The notes under the pieces: model-generated
Seen by the model: the letters and a program-made list of their open reading frames with translations, nothing else
The model's database searches: none
Told to the model about the DNA's origin: nothing
Assembly: GCA_946479285.1 (NCBI GenBank)
Contig: CAMLFH010000017.1
Location: 18,354 to 82,353, forward strand
Direction of reading: 5' to 3'
From: an uncultured Flavobacteriales bacterium
Lineage (GTDB): Bacteria; Bacteroidota; Bacteroidia; Flavobacteriales; Crocinitomicaceae
DNA length: 64,000 bases
Part shown: piece by piece, positions 8,722-17,318 of the stretch
Layout of the letters: every line of letters begins with the position of its first letter
Numbering within the stretch: position 1 is the stretch's first letter
Translations under genes and position numbers: made by a program

Positions 8722-9903
8722 ATGGCAAAACGTAAATCAACCAGCGGTTTATTTAAGCAGTTTTTTGAAAGCGAGAAATCAAGTGGTTTAACGCTCATTG
8801 CATTTACCATTCTGTCTTTGGTTTTGGCCAATTCCCCAATTCAGCATTCCTATATGGAGTTTTGGGAGCTTCCTGTGGCCGGCATGAAAATCGAGCATTG
8901 GATAAACGATGGTTTGATGGCGGTTTTCTTCCTGCTGGTAGGATTGGAACTGAAGCACGAGTTTTTGGCAGGAGAACTTTCTTCCCTGAAAAAAGCCACA
9001 CTTCCCATTTTCAGTGCACTTGGCGGTATGTTGGTCCCTGCCGGAATTTTCATTTGGTTGAACCTGGGAAAATCCAGTGTTTCGGGATTCGGAATTCCTA
9101 TGGCAACAGATATCGCTTTTGCTTTGGGGGCACTTTCACTCCTTGGAAACAAAGTTCCTTTGTCGATTAAAGTTTTCCTCACAGCACTGGCAGTAATAGA
9201 CGATTTAGGGGCAATTGCAGTAATCGGTATTTTCTACACGAAAACTATCTTCTGGCTGAATTTTGGAATCGCAATAGGGATCTTTATCTCTTTGCTGGTT
9301 CTAAACAAACTCAAAGTCCGTTCGCTTTGGATCTACATTCCGCTCGGACTTGGAATGTGGTACTTCATGCTACATTCCGGAATTCACGCAACCATTTCAG
9401 GAGTTCTGCTTGCTTTCACCATTCCTGCCTTCAGCAACACGAGAGGTAAATCGCCCGCCAACAAATTGCAGCAAAAACTACACTACCCTGTTCCCTATAT
9501 CATTCTTCCTCTTTTCGCCCTGGCAAATACAGCTATTCCTATCGGAGAAAACTGGTACACGGCCTTAGCAGAACCTGTAAGTCTCGGAATCATTTTGGGA
9601 CTGGTTATCGGAAAACCTATCGGCATTTTTCTCTTCACCTGGCTATCCATTCGATTAAAATTAGCTGAGAAACCCAAAGGAATCGGCTGGAATCAATTAT
9701 TCGGCGTTGGAATTCTTGGTGGAATTGGTTTTACCATGTCAATCTTTGTCACTATCCTGGCCTTCTCTGACACGGAAATCATCCTGAATTCCAAGTTTGC
9801 CATCCTCATTTCTTCCCTGGCAGCAGGAATCATTGGATTCATTTGGTTGCGGATCAGTTTTCGGGATCGCAAAAAAAGAAATACGGGGTCCGCAGTTCGT
9901 TAA
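8722..9903 (+). CDS. nhaA: Na+/H+ antiporter NhaA
   Basis: NhaA exchanges sodium for protons across the inner membrane for pH and salt homeostasis. The 393-residue product is strongly hydrophobic with about 11-12 membrane helices. The ion-binding pair is Asp160-Asp161 in ALAVIDDLGAIAVIGIFYT. Asp130 in MATDIAFALG corresponds to the conserved acidic residue of the TM4 unwound segment. HSGIHATISGVLLAFTIP and GFTMSIFV are also family blocks. The ATG follows the TTGAAC-rich spacer. Confidence 0.95.
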   Translation: MAKRKSTSGLFKQFFESEKSSGLTLIAFTILSLVLANSPIQHSYMEFWELPVAGMKIEHWINDGLMAVFFLLVGLELKHEFLAGELSSLKKATLPIFSALGGMLVPAGIFIWLNLGKSSVSGFGIPMATDIAFALGALSLLGNKVPLSIKVFLTALAVIDDLGAIAVIGIFYTKTIFWLNFGIAIGIFISLLVLNKLKVRSLWIYIPLGLGMWYFMLHSGIHATISGVLLAFTIPAFSNTRGKSPANKLQQKLHYPVPYIILPLFALANTAIPIGENWYTALAEPVSLGIILGLVIGKPIGIFLFTWLSIRLKLAEKPKGIGWNQLFGVGILGGIGFTMSIFVTILAFSDTEIILNSKFAILISSLAAGIIGFIWLRISFRDRKKRNTGSAVR

Positions 9904-9913
9904 AACTAGAACT

Positions 9914-9933
9914 CTAGAATTCTCGAATTCTAG
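9914..9933. terminator. Inverted repeat after nhaA
   Basis: CTAGAATTC and GAATTCTAG form perfect 9-bp arms around TC, 10 nt after the nhaA stop. There is no T run, so termination is possible but not proven. The remaining space to exbB (to 10135) shows only a -7 element. Confidence 0.4.
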
Positions 9934-10095
9934 TCATCCCAAAATTCAAGGGTAAATCCCCCACCCAATTTGTAACCAAATCTGCTGATCAAACTTATTT
10001 CAAATACACACGCGAATCGCAAAAATCCAAATCCTATAAACAAAATGCTGTGAATATCTCTTCAACATAAGGGAGATTCATCTGTTAATGGGGCG

Positions 10096-10103
10096 TATTT
10101 TTG
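10096..10103 (+). promoter_or_regulatory. -7 promoter element of the exbB operon
   Basis: TATTTTTG matches TAnnTTTG and lies 32 nt before the exbB ATG. No clear -33 element was found. Confidence 0.4.
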
Positions 10104-10135
10104 GAAATTGATTCATGTATTGATTTATAAACCAG

Positions 10136-10876
10136 ATGAGAAAAGCAGCAATATTTACAATCTTATTTTTAGCAACTCCCTTGTTGAGTTTGGCGCAAAT
10201 TGTTCAGGACAGCACGCCGGCAGCTGGAGAAAAGGCAGCAAAAGCAGGAGAAAAGATCACTGCATTGGATTTCGTAATGAAGGGCGGGGTTTTTATCATC
10301 CCTATTATTATTTTATTGTTCTATACATTGTACGTGATCATTGAGCGCTATCGCTACATCAAACGCATGTCTGTTTACAATTCCAATTTATTGAATGACA
10401 TTCGCATGAACCTTGAAAAAGGAAATATCCAGGATGCATTGAATACCGTACAACGGGATCAAAGCGCATTCGGGTCCGTAGTTGCCGAAGGAATTCAAAC
10501 GATCGGAAGACCGGTTTCTGAAATCGAATCCAACATGGAGAAGGTTGCCAATATTGAAATCGGTAAAATGGAAAAAGGAATGGGTGTATTGGGATTGATT
10601 GCAGGTATCGCACCAACTTTCGGATTTATCGGTACGATTGCCGGGGTAATCAAAATTTTCTACAACATCTCTATCTCTGAAAACGTAAGTATCGGAAATA
10701 TCTCCGGGGGTTTATACGAAAAGATGATCAGTTCCGGTGCCGGATTGACGGTAGGTATTATCGCTTATTCTGCTTATCATATTTTGAATGCAATGATCGA
10801 TAACTACACGCTTAAAATCCAGTCTACCAACTTAGGATTTATTAATATCATTCAACGTCCAGGAAAATGGCAATAA
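10136..10876 (+). CDS. exbB: ExbB / TolQ-type proton channel
   Basis: ExbB forms the inner-membrane pentamer that, with ExbD, turns proton motive force into TonB movement. The 246-residue product has a cleavable N-terminal extension (IFTILFLATPLLSLAQ), a first membrane helix near residues 50-68 (GGVFIIPIIILLFYTLYVII) and a cytoplasmic domain. Two later helices follow, with GMGVLGLIAGIAPTFGFIGT, the MotA/TolQ/ExbB signature. The exbD start overlaps its 3' end by 10 nt, so the two are translationally coupled. Confidence 0.92.
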   Translation: MRKAAIFTILFLATPLLSLAQIVQDSTPAAGEKAAKAGEKITALDFVMKGGVFIIPIIILLFYTLYVIIERYRYIKRMSVYNSNLLNDIRMNLEKGNIQDALNTVQRDQSAFGSVVAEGIQTIGRPVSEIESNMEKVANIEIGKMEKGMGVLGLIAGIAPTFGFIGTIAGVIKIFYNISISENVSIGNISGGLYEKMISSGAGLTVGIIAYSAYHILNAMIDNYTLKIQSTNLGFINIIQRPGKWQ

Positions 10877-11265
10877 AACGTAAAAAACGCTTTCATGCGG
10901 GAGTAGAATCCTCTTCCATGAGCGACATCATGTTCTTCCTGCTTTTGTTCTTTTTGATTATTTCTACATTGGCAAATCCGAACGTGATCCAGGTGCCGCT
11001 TCCGGATGCGAACAATACGGATCAAACTCCCAAGCAACTTTTGACTCTTACAGTTACAAGTGATAAGAAATATTACATCGATAAAGACGAGGTAAGCGCA
11101 GAGAATTTGGAGGCGACTTTATTACAGAGGGTCAAAGAATTCGGAGGAGAAAACACCGTAGTTCTTCGACCGGCGCATGATCTGGACGTCCAGGAATTGA
11201 TCGACCTATTGCAACTTGGTTTGAAAAACAGGATCAAGTTCGTAATTGCTACCAAAGCCGGATAA
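10867..11265 (+). CDS. exbD: ExbD / TolR-type energy transducer
   Basis: ExbD is the single-span partner of ExbB. The 132-residue product has a basic cytoplasmic start (MAIKRKKRFHAGVESSSMSD), one membrane helix (IMFFLLLFFLIISTLA) and a periplasmic domain. The motif SDIMFFLLLFFLI carries the Asp expected to take part in proton transfer. It overlaps exbB and is followed 19 nt later by the first TonB-like gene, so all belong to one operon. Confidence 0.92.
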   Translation: MAIKRKKRFHAGVESSSMSDIMFFLLLFFLIISTLANPNVIQVPLPDANNTDQTPKQLLTLTVTSDKKYYIDKDEVSAENLEATLLQRVKEFGGENTVVLRPAHDLDVQELIDLLQLGLKNRIKFVIATKAG

Positions 11266-11284
11266 TTCTTCTAAATCAGGAGCT

Positions 11285-12037
11285 ATGGAATACAGCGTGG
11301 AAACAGAAAAAAGAGACCGTAAGAATGACCGCAAAATGGCTCGGATCATTACTATTTCCGCTTGCGTCGTATTGCTCTCCGTTCTTTCATTTATTGGATA
11401 CAGCATTTCCAACCCAAATACGGATAAACAATTAGCTCAGGAGAATGAGGAATATGTTGCTTTGGATGCTCAGTTATTAGACCCGGGGACAAACGCAGGC
11501 GGAGCAGGAAGTCCTGCCAAAGCGGCCAAGGCAAAAACATCTCCTGCACAAATGCAGCAGGTTCTTACATCACAGAACAGCGACGCACACGAAAAGTCGG
11601 GAAATTCAACTATAACAAATACAACGGATCCAAACGATCAGACTTCTGCCGCAAAACATGTCAGCGATAATCCATTTGGAAAGGGAGGGATTAACGGAGA
11701 AAAATATAGCGGAAACGTTGGGAACAATCCCGGTTGGAAAGATGATCAGACAGAACCTGACAAATCTCCTGAAACGGTGTCGCGCTACCTGGTTGAAAAA
11801 CCCAATACAACAAACATTCAATCCGACGAAAACTGCAAGATCGTCCTGTCCGTTCTAATCGATCCGAACGGGAATATTATCGCAACACCTACCTTTGTAA
11901 AAAGCGGTTCAACGACCAATGATATGAATTTAATAAACCAGACCATTCAGGTGGTAAAAGAACAAGCCCGCTTTAACAAAGTGAACACGACAAAGAACAC
12001 GAAAGTGGCAGTAGTTATTCGTATTACAGCGAGCTAA
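11285..12037 (+). CDS. TonB-like energy transducer, copy 1
   Basis: The 250-residue product has a short basic cytoplasmic start, one membrane helix (IITISACVVLLSVLSFIGYS), a low-complexity periplasmic linker rich in Gly, Asn, Ser and Thr, and a C-terminal domain of about 80 residues. The C-terminal DENCKIVLSVLIDPNGNII and TPTFVKSGSTTNDM read like a TonB C-terminal fold. ATG 11285 is preceded by AGGAG 5-9 nt upstream. The next gene is a tandem paralogue: both share a C-terminal pattern KPNT-x2-IQSDE-x-C. It lacks the clear Pro-rich spacer of classical TonB, so the partner receptor is unknown. Confidence 0.7.
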   Translation: MEYSVETEKRDRKNDRKMARIITISACVVLLSVLSFIGYSISNPNTDKQLAQENEEYVALDAQLLDPGTNAGGAGSPAKAAKAKTSPAQMQQVLTSQNSDAHEKSGNSTITNTTDPNDQTSAAKHVSDNPFGKGGINGEKYSGNVGNNPGWKDDQTEPDKSPETVSRYLVEKPNTTNIQSDENCKIVLSVLIDPNGNIIATPTFVKSGSTTNDMNLINQTIQVVKEQARFNKVNTTKNTKVAVVIRITAS

Positions 12038-12153
12038 TTTTGCTAAAAAATCCTTCGAAATTGAACTTTTTGGGATTTGAGTCGTAAATTACAATACCGG
12101 CTCAGTGATTAATTAAAATTACTCGCTATTCCGACACAATAAATGAACAGAAT

Positions 12154-12924
12154 ATGGAAGAATTTGCTTTTGAAACAGTAAAGGCCGAAGAAGTCAAAGA
12201 TCGAAAGGTAGCGGGAATCATCGCTGTATCTGCATTGGTATTACTTTTGGCTATTCTCCATTTTTTAGGGTACCGCATTCCCACTCCTCCGCTTCCGGAG
12301 CAGTTATTGTACAAGGACATGGAAATGCAGCTGCTCGATGTGGAATTAGAGGAATTGCCTGTTGGTACAGGTGGTGGTGGTTCCGGAACTCCTGCTAAGG
12401 TGGAACAAGCGACAAAAACTCCACCCCAAATGGAACAAGTACTCACCCAACACAGCAGTACCACACATCACAGTTCCGGAAATTCCAATATTACTAATAC
12501 AAATACTCCAAATAACAATCCTCCAACCGGACAAAACGTCAGCAACAATCCCTTTGGTACCGGCGGAAGCGGTGGTGGAAATGGAAGCGGGAATGGTCAT
12601 GGAATCGGAAATGATGACGGAGACGGTTCAGGACCTGGTAACGGGGCCGGAAGTGGCGGAAACCCGGAACGTCGTTGGGTAGAAAAGCCTAACACAAACA
12701 GTATTCAATCAGACGAAAGCTGTGTAATTGTCTTGTCTATTTTGGTTGATCCGGATGGAAACATCATTGGAAAACCAACCTTTGTGAAGAATGGTTCCAA
12801 TACAAACGATATGACATTGATCAACCAGGTAATTAACGTAGTTAAGAATACCGGGAAATTCAACAAGGCTAATGTTACAAAAAATCAGAAAGTGGCTTCT
12901 GTCATTCGAATTAGTGCAAACTAG
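12154..12924 (+). CDS. TonB-like energy transducer, copy 2
   Basis: This 256-residue tandem paralogue of the previous gene has the same layout: short cytoplasmic part, one helix (VAGIIAVSALVLLLAILHFL), a Gly/Asn/Ser-rich linker and a conserved C-terminal domain (DESCVIVLSILVDPDGNII, PTFVKNGSNTNDMTLINQ). The linker is richer in glycine (GGSGGGNGSGNGHG) than in copy 1, and it diverges more than the C-terminal domain. A 116-nt gap separates the two copies, so this one may have its own promoter. It probably shares ExbB/ExbD with copy 1. Confidence 0.7.
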   Translation: MEEFAFETVKAEEVKDRKVAGIIAVSALVLLLAILHFLGYRIPTPPLPEQLLYKDMEMQLLDVELEELPVGTGGGGSGTPAKVEQATKTPPQMEQVLTQHSSTTHHSSGNSNITNTNTPNNNPPTGQNVSNNPFGTGGSGGGNGSGNGHGIGNDDGDGSGPGNGAGSGGNPERRWVEKPNTNSIQSDESCVIVLSILVDPDGNIIGKPTFVKNGSNTNDMTLINQVINVVKNTGKFNKANVTKNQKVASVIRISAN

Positions 12925-13001
12925 TTTTCGTTAAAGTCGTTTAAAAAAAGATTTTCTTCATTTTTTAGGTGTAGATTTAAACTGGTTTACAAAGAGGGTT
13001 T

Positions 13002-13955
13002 ATGGTATTTGTATATATTCTGTTTATACTTATTATTCTTTTTTCGCTCTACCAATACGTGGATAATAGTGAGTGGGAGGAGTTTCATGCGAAGAACTTC
13101 AAAGTTATTTTCGAAAAACGAAATAAACGTTACGGAGCGTATCGCATCAGGAACCGTCAACCGGTAGTTCTTATGTATGTGCTATTAGCAACGGTTCTAT
13201 TGGGGGTTGCAGCCGTTTATACCAAAACGATCATCAATAATTACGAGGGCCTGAATGCAATGACTTTCAGTGATGTTTCGGATACCACTCAATTCACATT
13301 GAATGATGAAAACGTGGTAGAAACTCCGCCTTCGCAATTCAATTACCAGGGAGAAAATGGAGACGGGCTTCCGCAGGCACAGGATGGCGGCGAAAAACCA
13401 GAAGATAATCCACAAACAGATAAGTCTGCTCCACAGGAACAGCCGCAGCCAAAACCCGAAAAAACAAAACCAAGATCCCCGGAAGAATCCATTCAGGACT
13501 TCGAAAAACTACAGTTCGAAATGACAGGCGGAGCTGCTGAGCGCGAAAAGATCCAGAAAGAAATGGAAAAGCGTAAAAAGGAACGCGAAGAAAAGAAAAG
13601 ACAGCAGCAAAAACAGGAAGGCGGACAGGGAGGAAATATCGGCAGTAACGCTGGTAAACAAGGAAAGAATATGGCCGAATGGAATGTAAACGGACGAAAA
13701 CCATTGCAAAACAACGATGATTACATCAAAATACCTGGTTACATGTGCGGAAGATCTGTTACGGCAACAATTGTTGTAAAAGTGAAAGTCAACTCTAACG
13801 GCGATGTGTATTGGGCACAATCACTGGCTCCGGCAGATGCAAATCCATGCTGTGTAGAGCAGGCTATCAGCTATGCTAAAAAATCACGGTTCGAATATTC
13901 CGACAAACCGATCGAAGAAGGGACTATCACCTACTCTTTCAAACCGCAACAATAA
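13002..13955 (+). CDS. TonB family protein
   Basis: The 317-residue product starts with a membrane helix (MVFVYILFILIILFSLYQYV). The block FEKRNKRYGAYRIRNRQP, typical of the N-terminus of Bacteroidetes TonB, comes next, then a second helix (LMYVLLATVLLGVAAVYT). A long Pro/Glu/Lys/Gln-rich spacer (EQPQPKPEKTKPRSPEES and EKRKKEREEKKRQQQKQ) follows. The C-terminal domain includes ATIVVKVKVNSNGDVYWA, as in TonB proteins. It is the most TonB-like of the three transducers in this operon. folC starts 4 nt after its stop, so both are probably co-transcribed. Confidence 0.8.
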   Translation: MVFVYILFILIILFSLYQYVDNSEWEEFHAKNFKVIFEKRNKRYGAYRIRNRQPVVLMYVLLATVLLGVAAVYTKTIINNYEGLNAMTFSDVSDTTQFTLNDENVVETPPSQFNYQGENGDGLPQAQDGGEKPEDNPQTDKSAPQEQPQPKPEKTKPRSPEESIQDFEKLQFEMTGGAAEREKIQKEMEKRKKEREEKKRQQQKQEGGQGGNIGSNAGKQGKNMAEWNVNGRKPLQNNDDYIKIPGYMCGRSVTATIVVKVKVNSNGDVYWAQSLAPADANPCCVEQAISYAKKSRFEYSDKPIEEGTITYSFKPQQ

Positions 13956-13959
13956 TTCC

Positions 13960-15204
13960 ATGAACTATCCTGAAACCATCGATTGGTTGTTTCAACAATT
14001 TCCCGCTTATCATAACTTAGGTGCACAAGCCTACAATCCCGGATTGAAGAATATTGAAGAACTCAGTGCTTTTTTTAATAATCCCGAGAAAGAATTGCGA
14101 TTCATTCATGTTGGCGGTACAAACGGAAAAGGTTCCGTATCCAACATGCTGGCTTCCATCCTGACGGAAAGCGGTGAAAAAGCAGGTTTATTCACCTCCC
14201 CTCACCTCTTTGATTTTACAGAACGAATCCGCATCAACGGCAAACCGGTCGATGAACAATTTGTGATTGATTTTTGCGAAAAAGTGCGAAATCATTCCTG
14301 GAACATTGAACCTTCGTTCTTTGAGATCACCTGGATGATGGCACTTGCCTTCTTTCAACAAAACAAATGCTCCATCGTTATTGCAGAAGTAGGATTGGGC
14401 GGAAGGCTCGATGCAACGAATATCATTCAGCCGCTTATTTCGGTAATTACAAATATCGGTCTGGACCATGTCAACATACTTGGCGACACGCGGGCAAAGA
14501 TTGCCTTTGAGAAAGCCGGGATTATCAAACGAAACATTCCAGTGGTGTTAGGCGAAGTCGATCCGGAAACTTTCCCTGTTTTTGAAAGCGCTTCCAAAGC
14601 GTTGGATTCAGAGATCATCATCCCGGAAAAGTTGGAATCATTTCCAAAAGGAATCATCGGCTACCAGGTTGGCAATTACACGATCGTTTCAGTAGTTTGC
14701 GATTACCTGGAAGCAGGTGGATTCAATGTGAACAAAGAAACACGCGAAAACGGGATTAAAAACCTAAAGCACAATACCGGTTTCTTCGGCCGTATGGAAA
14801 TAATCGCCCAGGAACCTTTGACAATTGTAGACTGTGCACACAACGCGGAAGGCATTCATGCCTTGTTCAATTCGGTAAAAAAACTCACGCACGGAACACT
14901 TCATTGCATTTATGGCACCAGTTCAGACAAAGACCTGGAAGCGATTTTGAATGAGTTTCCGAAAGATGCACATTATTATTTTACAAGCTTCACCAATCCA
15001 AGAAGTATTCAGATCACCGATTTACAGGAAAAAGTGGGATCTCAACTGGAAAAAAAACAATTTTTTAATGATCCGGTAAAAGCATTGTCAAAAGCGCAAG
15101 AATCTGCAAACAAAGCCGATACGATTTTGATTTTCGGATCCTTCTTTTTAGTCCATGATTTTTTTGAAGTTTTTTTTGAAAAAGGGCTTGCAGAAAAGAA
15201 ATAA
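13960..15204 (+). CDS. folC: Folylpolyglutamate / dihydrofolate synthase FolC
   Basis: FolC adds glutamate to folates (and to dihydropteroate in bifunctional forms) in the cytoplasm. The 414-residue product has the Mur-ligase-like ATP loop GGTNGKGS at residues 52-59, LFTSPHLFDFTERIRING, AEVGLGGRLDATN and ITNIGLDHVNILGDT. The C-terminal domain has IVDCAHNAEG. ATG 13960, 4 nt after the TonB-family stop, is chosen. In-frame codons further upstream lie inside that gene. A tRNA promoter begins within its last codons. Confidence 0.93.
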   Translation: MNYPETIDWLFQQFPAYHNLGAQAYNPGLKNIEELSAFFNNPEKELRFIHVGGTNGKGSVSNMLASILTESGEKAGLFTSPHLFDFTERIRINGKPVDEQFVIDFCEKVRNHSWNIEPSFFEITWMMALAFFQQNKCSIVIAEVGLGGRLDATNIIQPLISVITNIGLDHVNILGDTRAKIAFEKAGIIKRNIPVVLGEVDPETFPVFESASKALDSEIIIPEKLESFPKGIIGYQVGNYTIVSVVCDYLEAGGFNVNKETRENGIKNLKHNTGFFGRMEIIAQEPLTIVDCAHNAEGIHALFNSVKKLTHGTLHCIYGTSSDKDLEAILNEFPKDAHYYFTSFTNPRSIQITDLQEKVGSQLEKKQFFNDPVKALSKAQESANKADTILIFGSFFLVHDFFEVFFEKGLAEKK

Positions 15205-15217
15205 TGCCTTATATTTG
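15188..15217 (+). promoter_or_regulatory. Consensus Bacteroidetes promoter for tRNA-Val
   Basis: TTG at 15188-15190, exactly 19 nt, then TATATTTG at 15210-15217. This is the best promoter match in the window. It overlaps the folC stop and lies about 50 nt before the tRNA. Confidence 0.8.
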
Positions 15218-15266
15218 CACTCGCGTTTGAGTTACAACGGTAGTTCACAAAACGAAAATAAATTAT

Positions 15267-15341
<75 letters not shown>

Positions 15342-15346
15342 CCTTT

Positions 15347-15388
15347 GCCCTACGAAGTTCTGCAAGAACGAAGTAGGGCTTTTTTTTT
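15347..15388 (+). terminator. Terminator of tRNA-Val
   Basis: GCCCTAC and GTAGGGC form the base of a hairpin whose inner part (GTTC/GAAC) also pairs. A run of nine T follows directly. Confidence 0.85.
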
Positions 15389-15554
15389 ATACCCCCTTTC
15401 GCAAAATATTTTCTCAATGGGCTCCGGTGGGCTCAGCCCACTATCATTATCTACAATTCTATTTAGAAAAAGCGAAGTAAGACTTTTTCAACTGCTTATT
15501 TCAAGTGATATTTTTTACTATCTTAAATAGAGAACATATCAAAACACTATTCAA

Positions 15555-15728
15555 ATGCAATACGTTTATCTCCTCAAATGCTCCGATGGAACAACTTATA
15601 CCGGATGTACTCATAATATTGAAGAACGATTACCTACATATTTATTCCTCCACAAGAACAAGCTTACGCTCAGTCATTCAAGTCTTTTGAATCCATGCTT
15701 AAGAAATCTTGAGTATATTCGCCAATAA
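15555..15728 (+). pseudogene. Remnant of a GIY-YIG endonuclease-like gene
   Basis: The first 26 codons read MQYVYLLKCSDGTTYTGCTH then NIEERL, a good match to the start of small GIY-YIG (UPF0213/YhbQ-like) proteins, which are normally about 80-100 residues. After that the frame gives unrelated residues and stops at 57 codons. Another frame over 15650-15710 reads AYAQSFKSFESMLKK, which resembles the later alpha-helix of the family. A deletion or frameshift has probably broken the gene. A short unrelated ORF is less likely given the N-terminal match. Confidence 0.55.
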
Positions 15729-15752
15729 GAAAACACTAAAAACCGCATATCC

Positions 15753-16589
15753 ATGAAAAAATCAATCGGCATTCTTTGCGCAGTCATCTCATTATTCCTT
15801 CACACAAATTATTCTTTTGCTCAAAAAGTAATCTATGATGAGGACACGGTAAAAATTGATGGCAAACCTTATGCGATAATGAAAAAGAAAAACGCAGGTC
15901 CGATGAGGAGTGATTTTGCAGTTAGCAGTCTATCGGGAACAGAACTTCTGTATTTTAAATCTACCTTGCGCACCTGGACAGGAAGCGGCTTTCGGTTTGG
16001 CGCGGGGGACGAATTATATTATGAAGTTAACTTTATAGCAACTGGCAGTAAAGCGGATTTAAAATATTATAATGGGAATGGTTTTGCAAAATTAATAGTG
16101 GAAAATAATTTAGTAAAAGGAAACACTATTGACCCGGAATCTGAAAAAAGATTCATTCAGCTTAATAATGGTTCATTTCCTTCTAATTCCAGGCATCGTT
16201 CCGAACCTGACAAGTCACCGGCGGTAGTGGTGAATATTAATAATAACGGAGTACCGGGAGACAATACTGCTACTCCGCCGGCGATTGCTCCAAAATCAAA
16301 GTCTCCTGTCACACTAACAGGAAATCAAATCATTCGGGATGGAGTTACTATTGGAAAATTCAAGCAAGACACGACATCCTCTTCTTATTCACAAAAATCA
16401 GTTGTGGTTACGATTTATTCCGAAGGAGGTGAAAAAGTTGCAGAAGCATCCGCTCCGGTTGCAAACCCTCAGGAATGGAATGTCAAGACTCTCAACGACA
16501 ATAAAACATTCAATATTTTGTATGATTCACCAAATGAAAAAGAAAAACTTTTCAAATGGCTGGCTGACAAAAATTATTTAACCGATTAA
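15753..16589 (+). CDS. Exported protein of unknown function
   Basis: I do not recognise this 278-residue protein. It has a signal peptide (MKKSIGILCAVISLFLHTNY, cleavage near SFAQ). A region with DTVKIDGKPYAIMKKKN and LLYFKS follows, then a Pro/Asn/Ser-rich middle (about residues 145-185) and a C-terminal part with GNQIIRDGVTIGKFKQD. This last part resembles a short repeat unit that describes a residue-modification or surface protein, but no family is certain. It stands alone between the GIY-YIG remnant and the Crp-family gene. Confidence 0.6.
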   Translation: MKKSIGILCAVISLFLHTNYSFAQKVIYDEDTVKIDGKPYAIMKKKNAGPMRSDFAVSSLSGTELLYFKSTLRTWTGSGFRFGAGDELYYEVNFIATGSKADLKYYNGNGFAKLIVENNLVKGNTIDPESEKRFIQLNNGSFPSNSRHRSEPDKSPAVVVNINNNGVPGDNTATPPAIAPKSKSPVTLTGNQIIRDGVTIGKFKQDTTSSSYSQKSVVVTIYSEGGEKVAEASAPVANPQEWNVKTLNDNKTFNILYDSPNEKEKLFKWLADKNYLTD

Positions 16590-16625
16590 AAATCGGGATA
16601 TATAGCCACGACAAGCCCGGCAAAT

Positions 16626-16641
16626 TTTGCCAAATGGTAAA
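16626..16641 (+). promoter_or_regulatory. Operator-like palindrome before the Crp-family gene
   Basis: TTTGCC-AAAT-GGTAAA lies 33 nt before the ATG of the regulator. It nearly repeats the site at 17250-17265 (TTTGCC-AAAT-GGCAAA), including the same 4-nt centre. It is preceded by GGCAAAT that pairs with the same TTTGCC. The likely binder is the adjacent Crp-family protein, with autoregulation. Confidence 0.55.
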
Positions 16642-16674
16642 TCCATCCATTCCTATTTTTCCTAATTTGCACGT

Positions 16675-17244
16675 ATGAAAGAGTTCACAGATTACATACT
16701 GAGGTTTGGCAATTTAAATCAGCAGCAAATGGATCTGATATTGGAAAACGCAACTGTGTTAAATCTTCGGAAAGACGAATACTATTTAGAAGCAGGTAAA
16801 ATTTCCAACAGATTCGGTTTTATCATAGAAGGTATTCTCCGTGTTTCTTATTTCAATAATAAATACGAAGAAATTACCAAATATTTCATAGAAGAGAATA
16901 ATATCGTTGTAGATTTAGAGAGCTTTGACCATGAAATTCCTTCCATCGCCTATGTACAAGCAATTACTGATTGTAAAATTGTTGTTTTCTCAAAAAAGAA
17001 CTGGCAGGAATTACAAAACACCATTGTTGGCTGGGATTCTATCACACATAAGATTATTTCAAAAGCATTGCTCCAAAAAGTTTCTCGAATCAGTTCAATA
17101 GTTGCACAGGACGCTACCGCAAATTACTTAACATTCCTGGAAAAATATCCCAACGTCGCAAACCGTATCCCTCTTTCTTACCTGGCTTCCTACCTTGGAA
17201 TAACACAATCCTCATTAAGCAGGATCAGAAAAAATATCCGCTAG
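16675..17244 (+). CDS. Crp/Fnr family transcriptional regulator
   Basis: The 189-residue product has an N-terminal cyclic-nucleotide-binding-like beta-roll (LRKDEYYLEAGKISNRFGFI, then EGILRVSYF) and a linking helix. A C-terminal winged helix-turn-helix follows, with PLSYLASYLGITQSSLSRIR. The small size and missing classical cAMP residues fit the many Bacteroidetes Crp-like regulators of unknown ligand. It lies next to a short-chain dehydrogenase. The same palindrome occurs before both genes, which points to it controlling both. Confidence 0.85.
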   Translation: MKEFTDYILRFGNLNQQQMDLILENATVLNLRKDEYYLEAGKISNRFGFIIEGILRVSYFNNKYEEITKYFIEENNIVVDLESFDHEIPSIAYVQAITDCKIVVFSKKNWQELQNTIVGWDSITHKIISKALLQKVSRISSIVAQDATANYLTFLEKYPNVANRIPLSYLASYLGITQSSLSRIRKNIR

Positions 17245-17249
17245 CGCTT

Positions 17250-17265
17250 TTTGCCAAATGGCAAA
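17250..17265 (+). promoter_or_regulatory. Operator-like palindrome before the dehydrogenase gene
   Basis: TTTGCC-AAAT-GGCAAA is a perfect 6+6 bp palindrome with a 4-nt centre, 5 nt after the regulator stop and 54 nt before the dehydrogenase ATG. It matches the site at 16626-16641 in all but one base. Confidence 0.6.
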
Positions 17266-17318
17266 TGATTTCATTTTTAAACCATACACCTTTGTATCGT
17301 TAATTAAAACTTAGAAAG

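Noticed and set aside
9914..9933. The CTAGAATTC repeat as a cloning artefact
   Set aside because: It joins two normal chromosomal genes with matching composition and no vector-like sequence.
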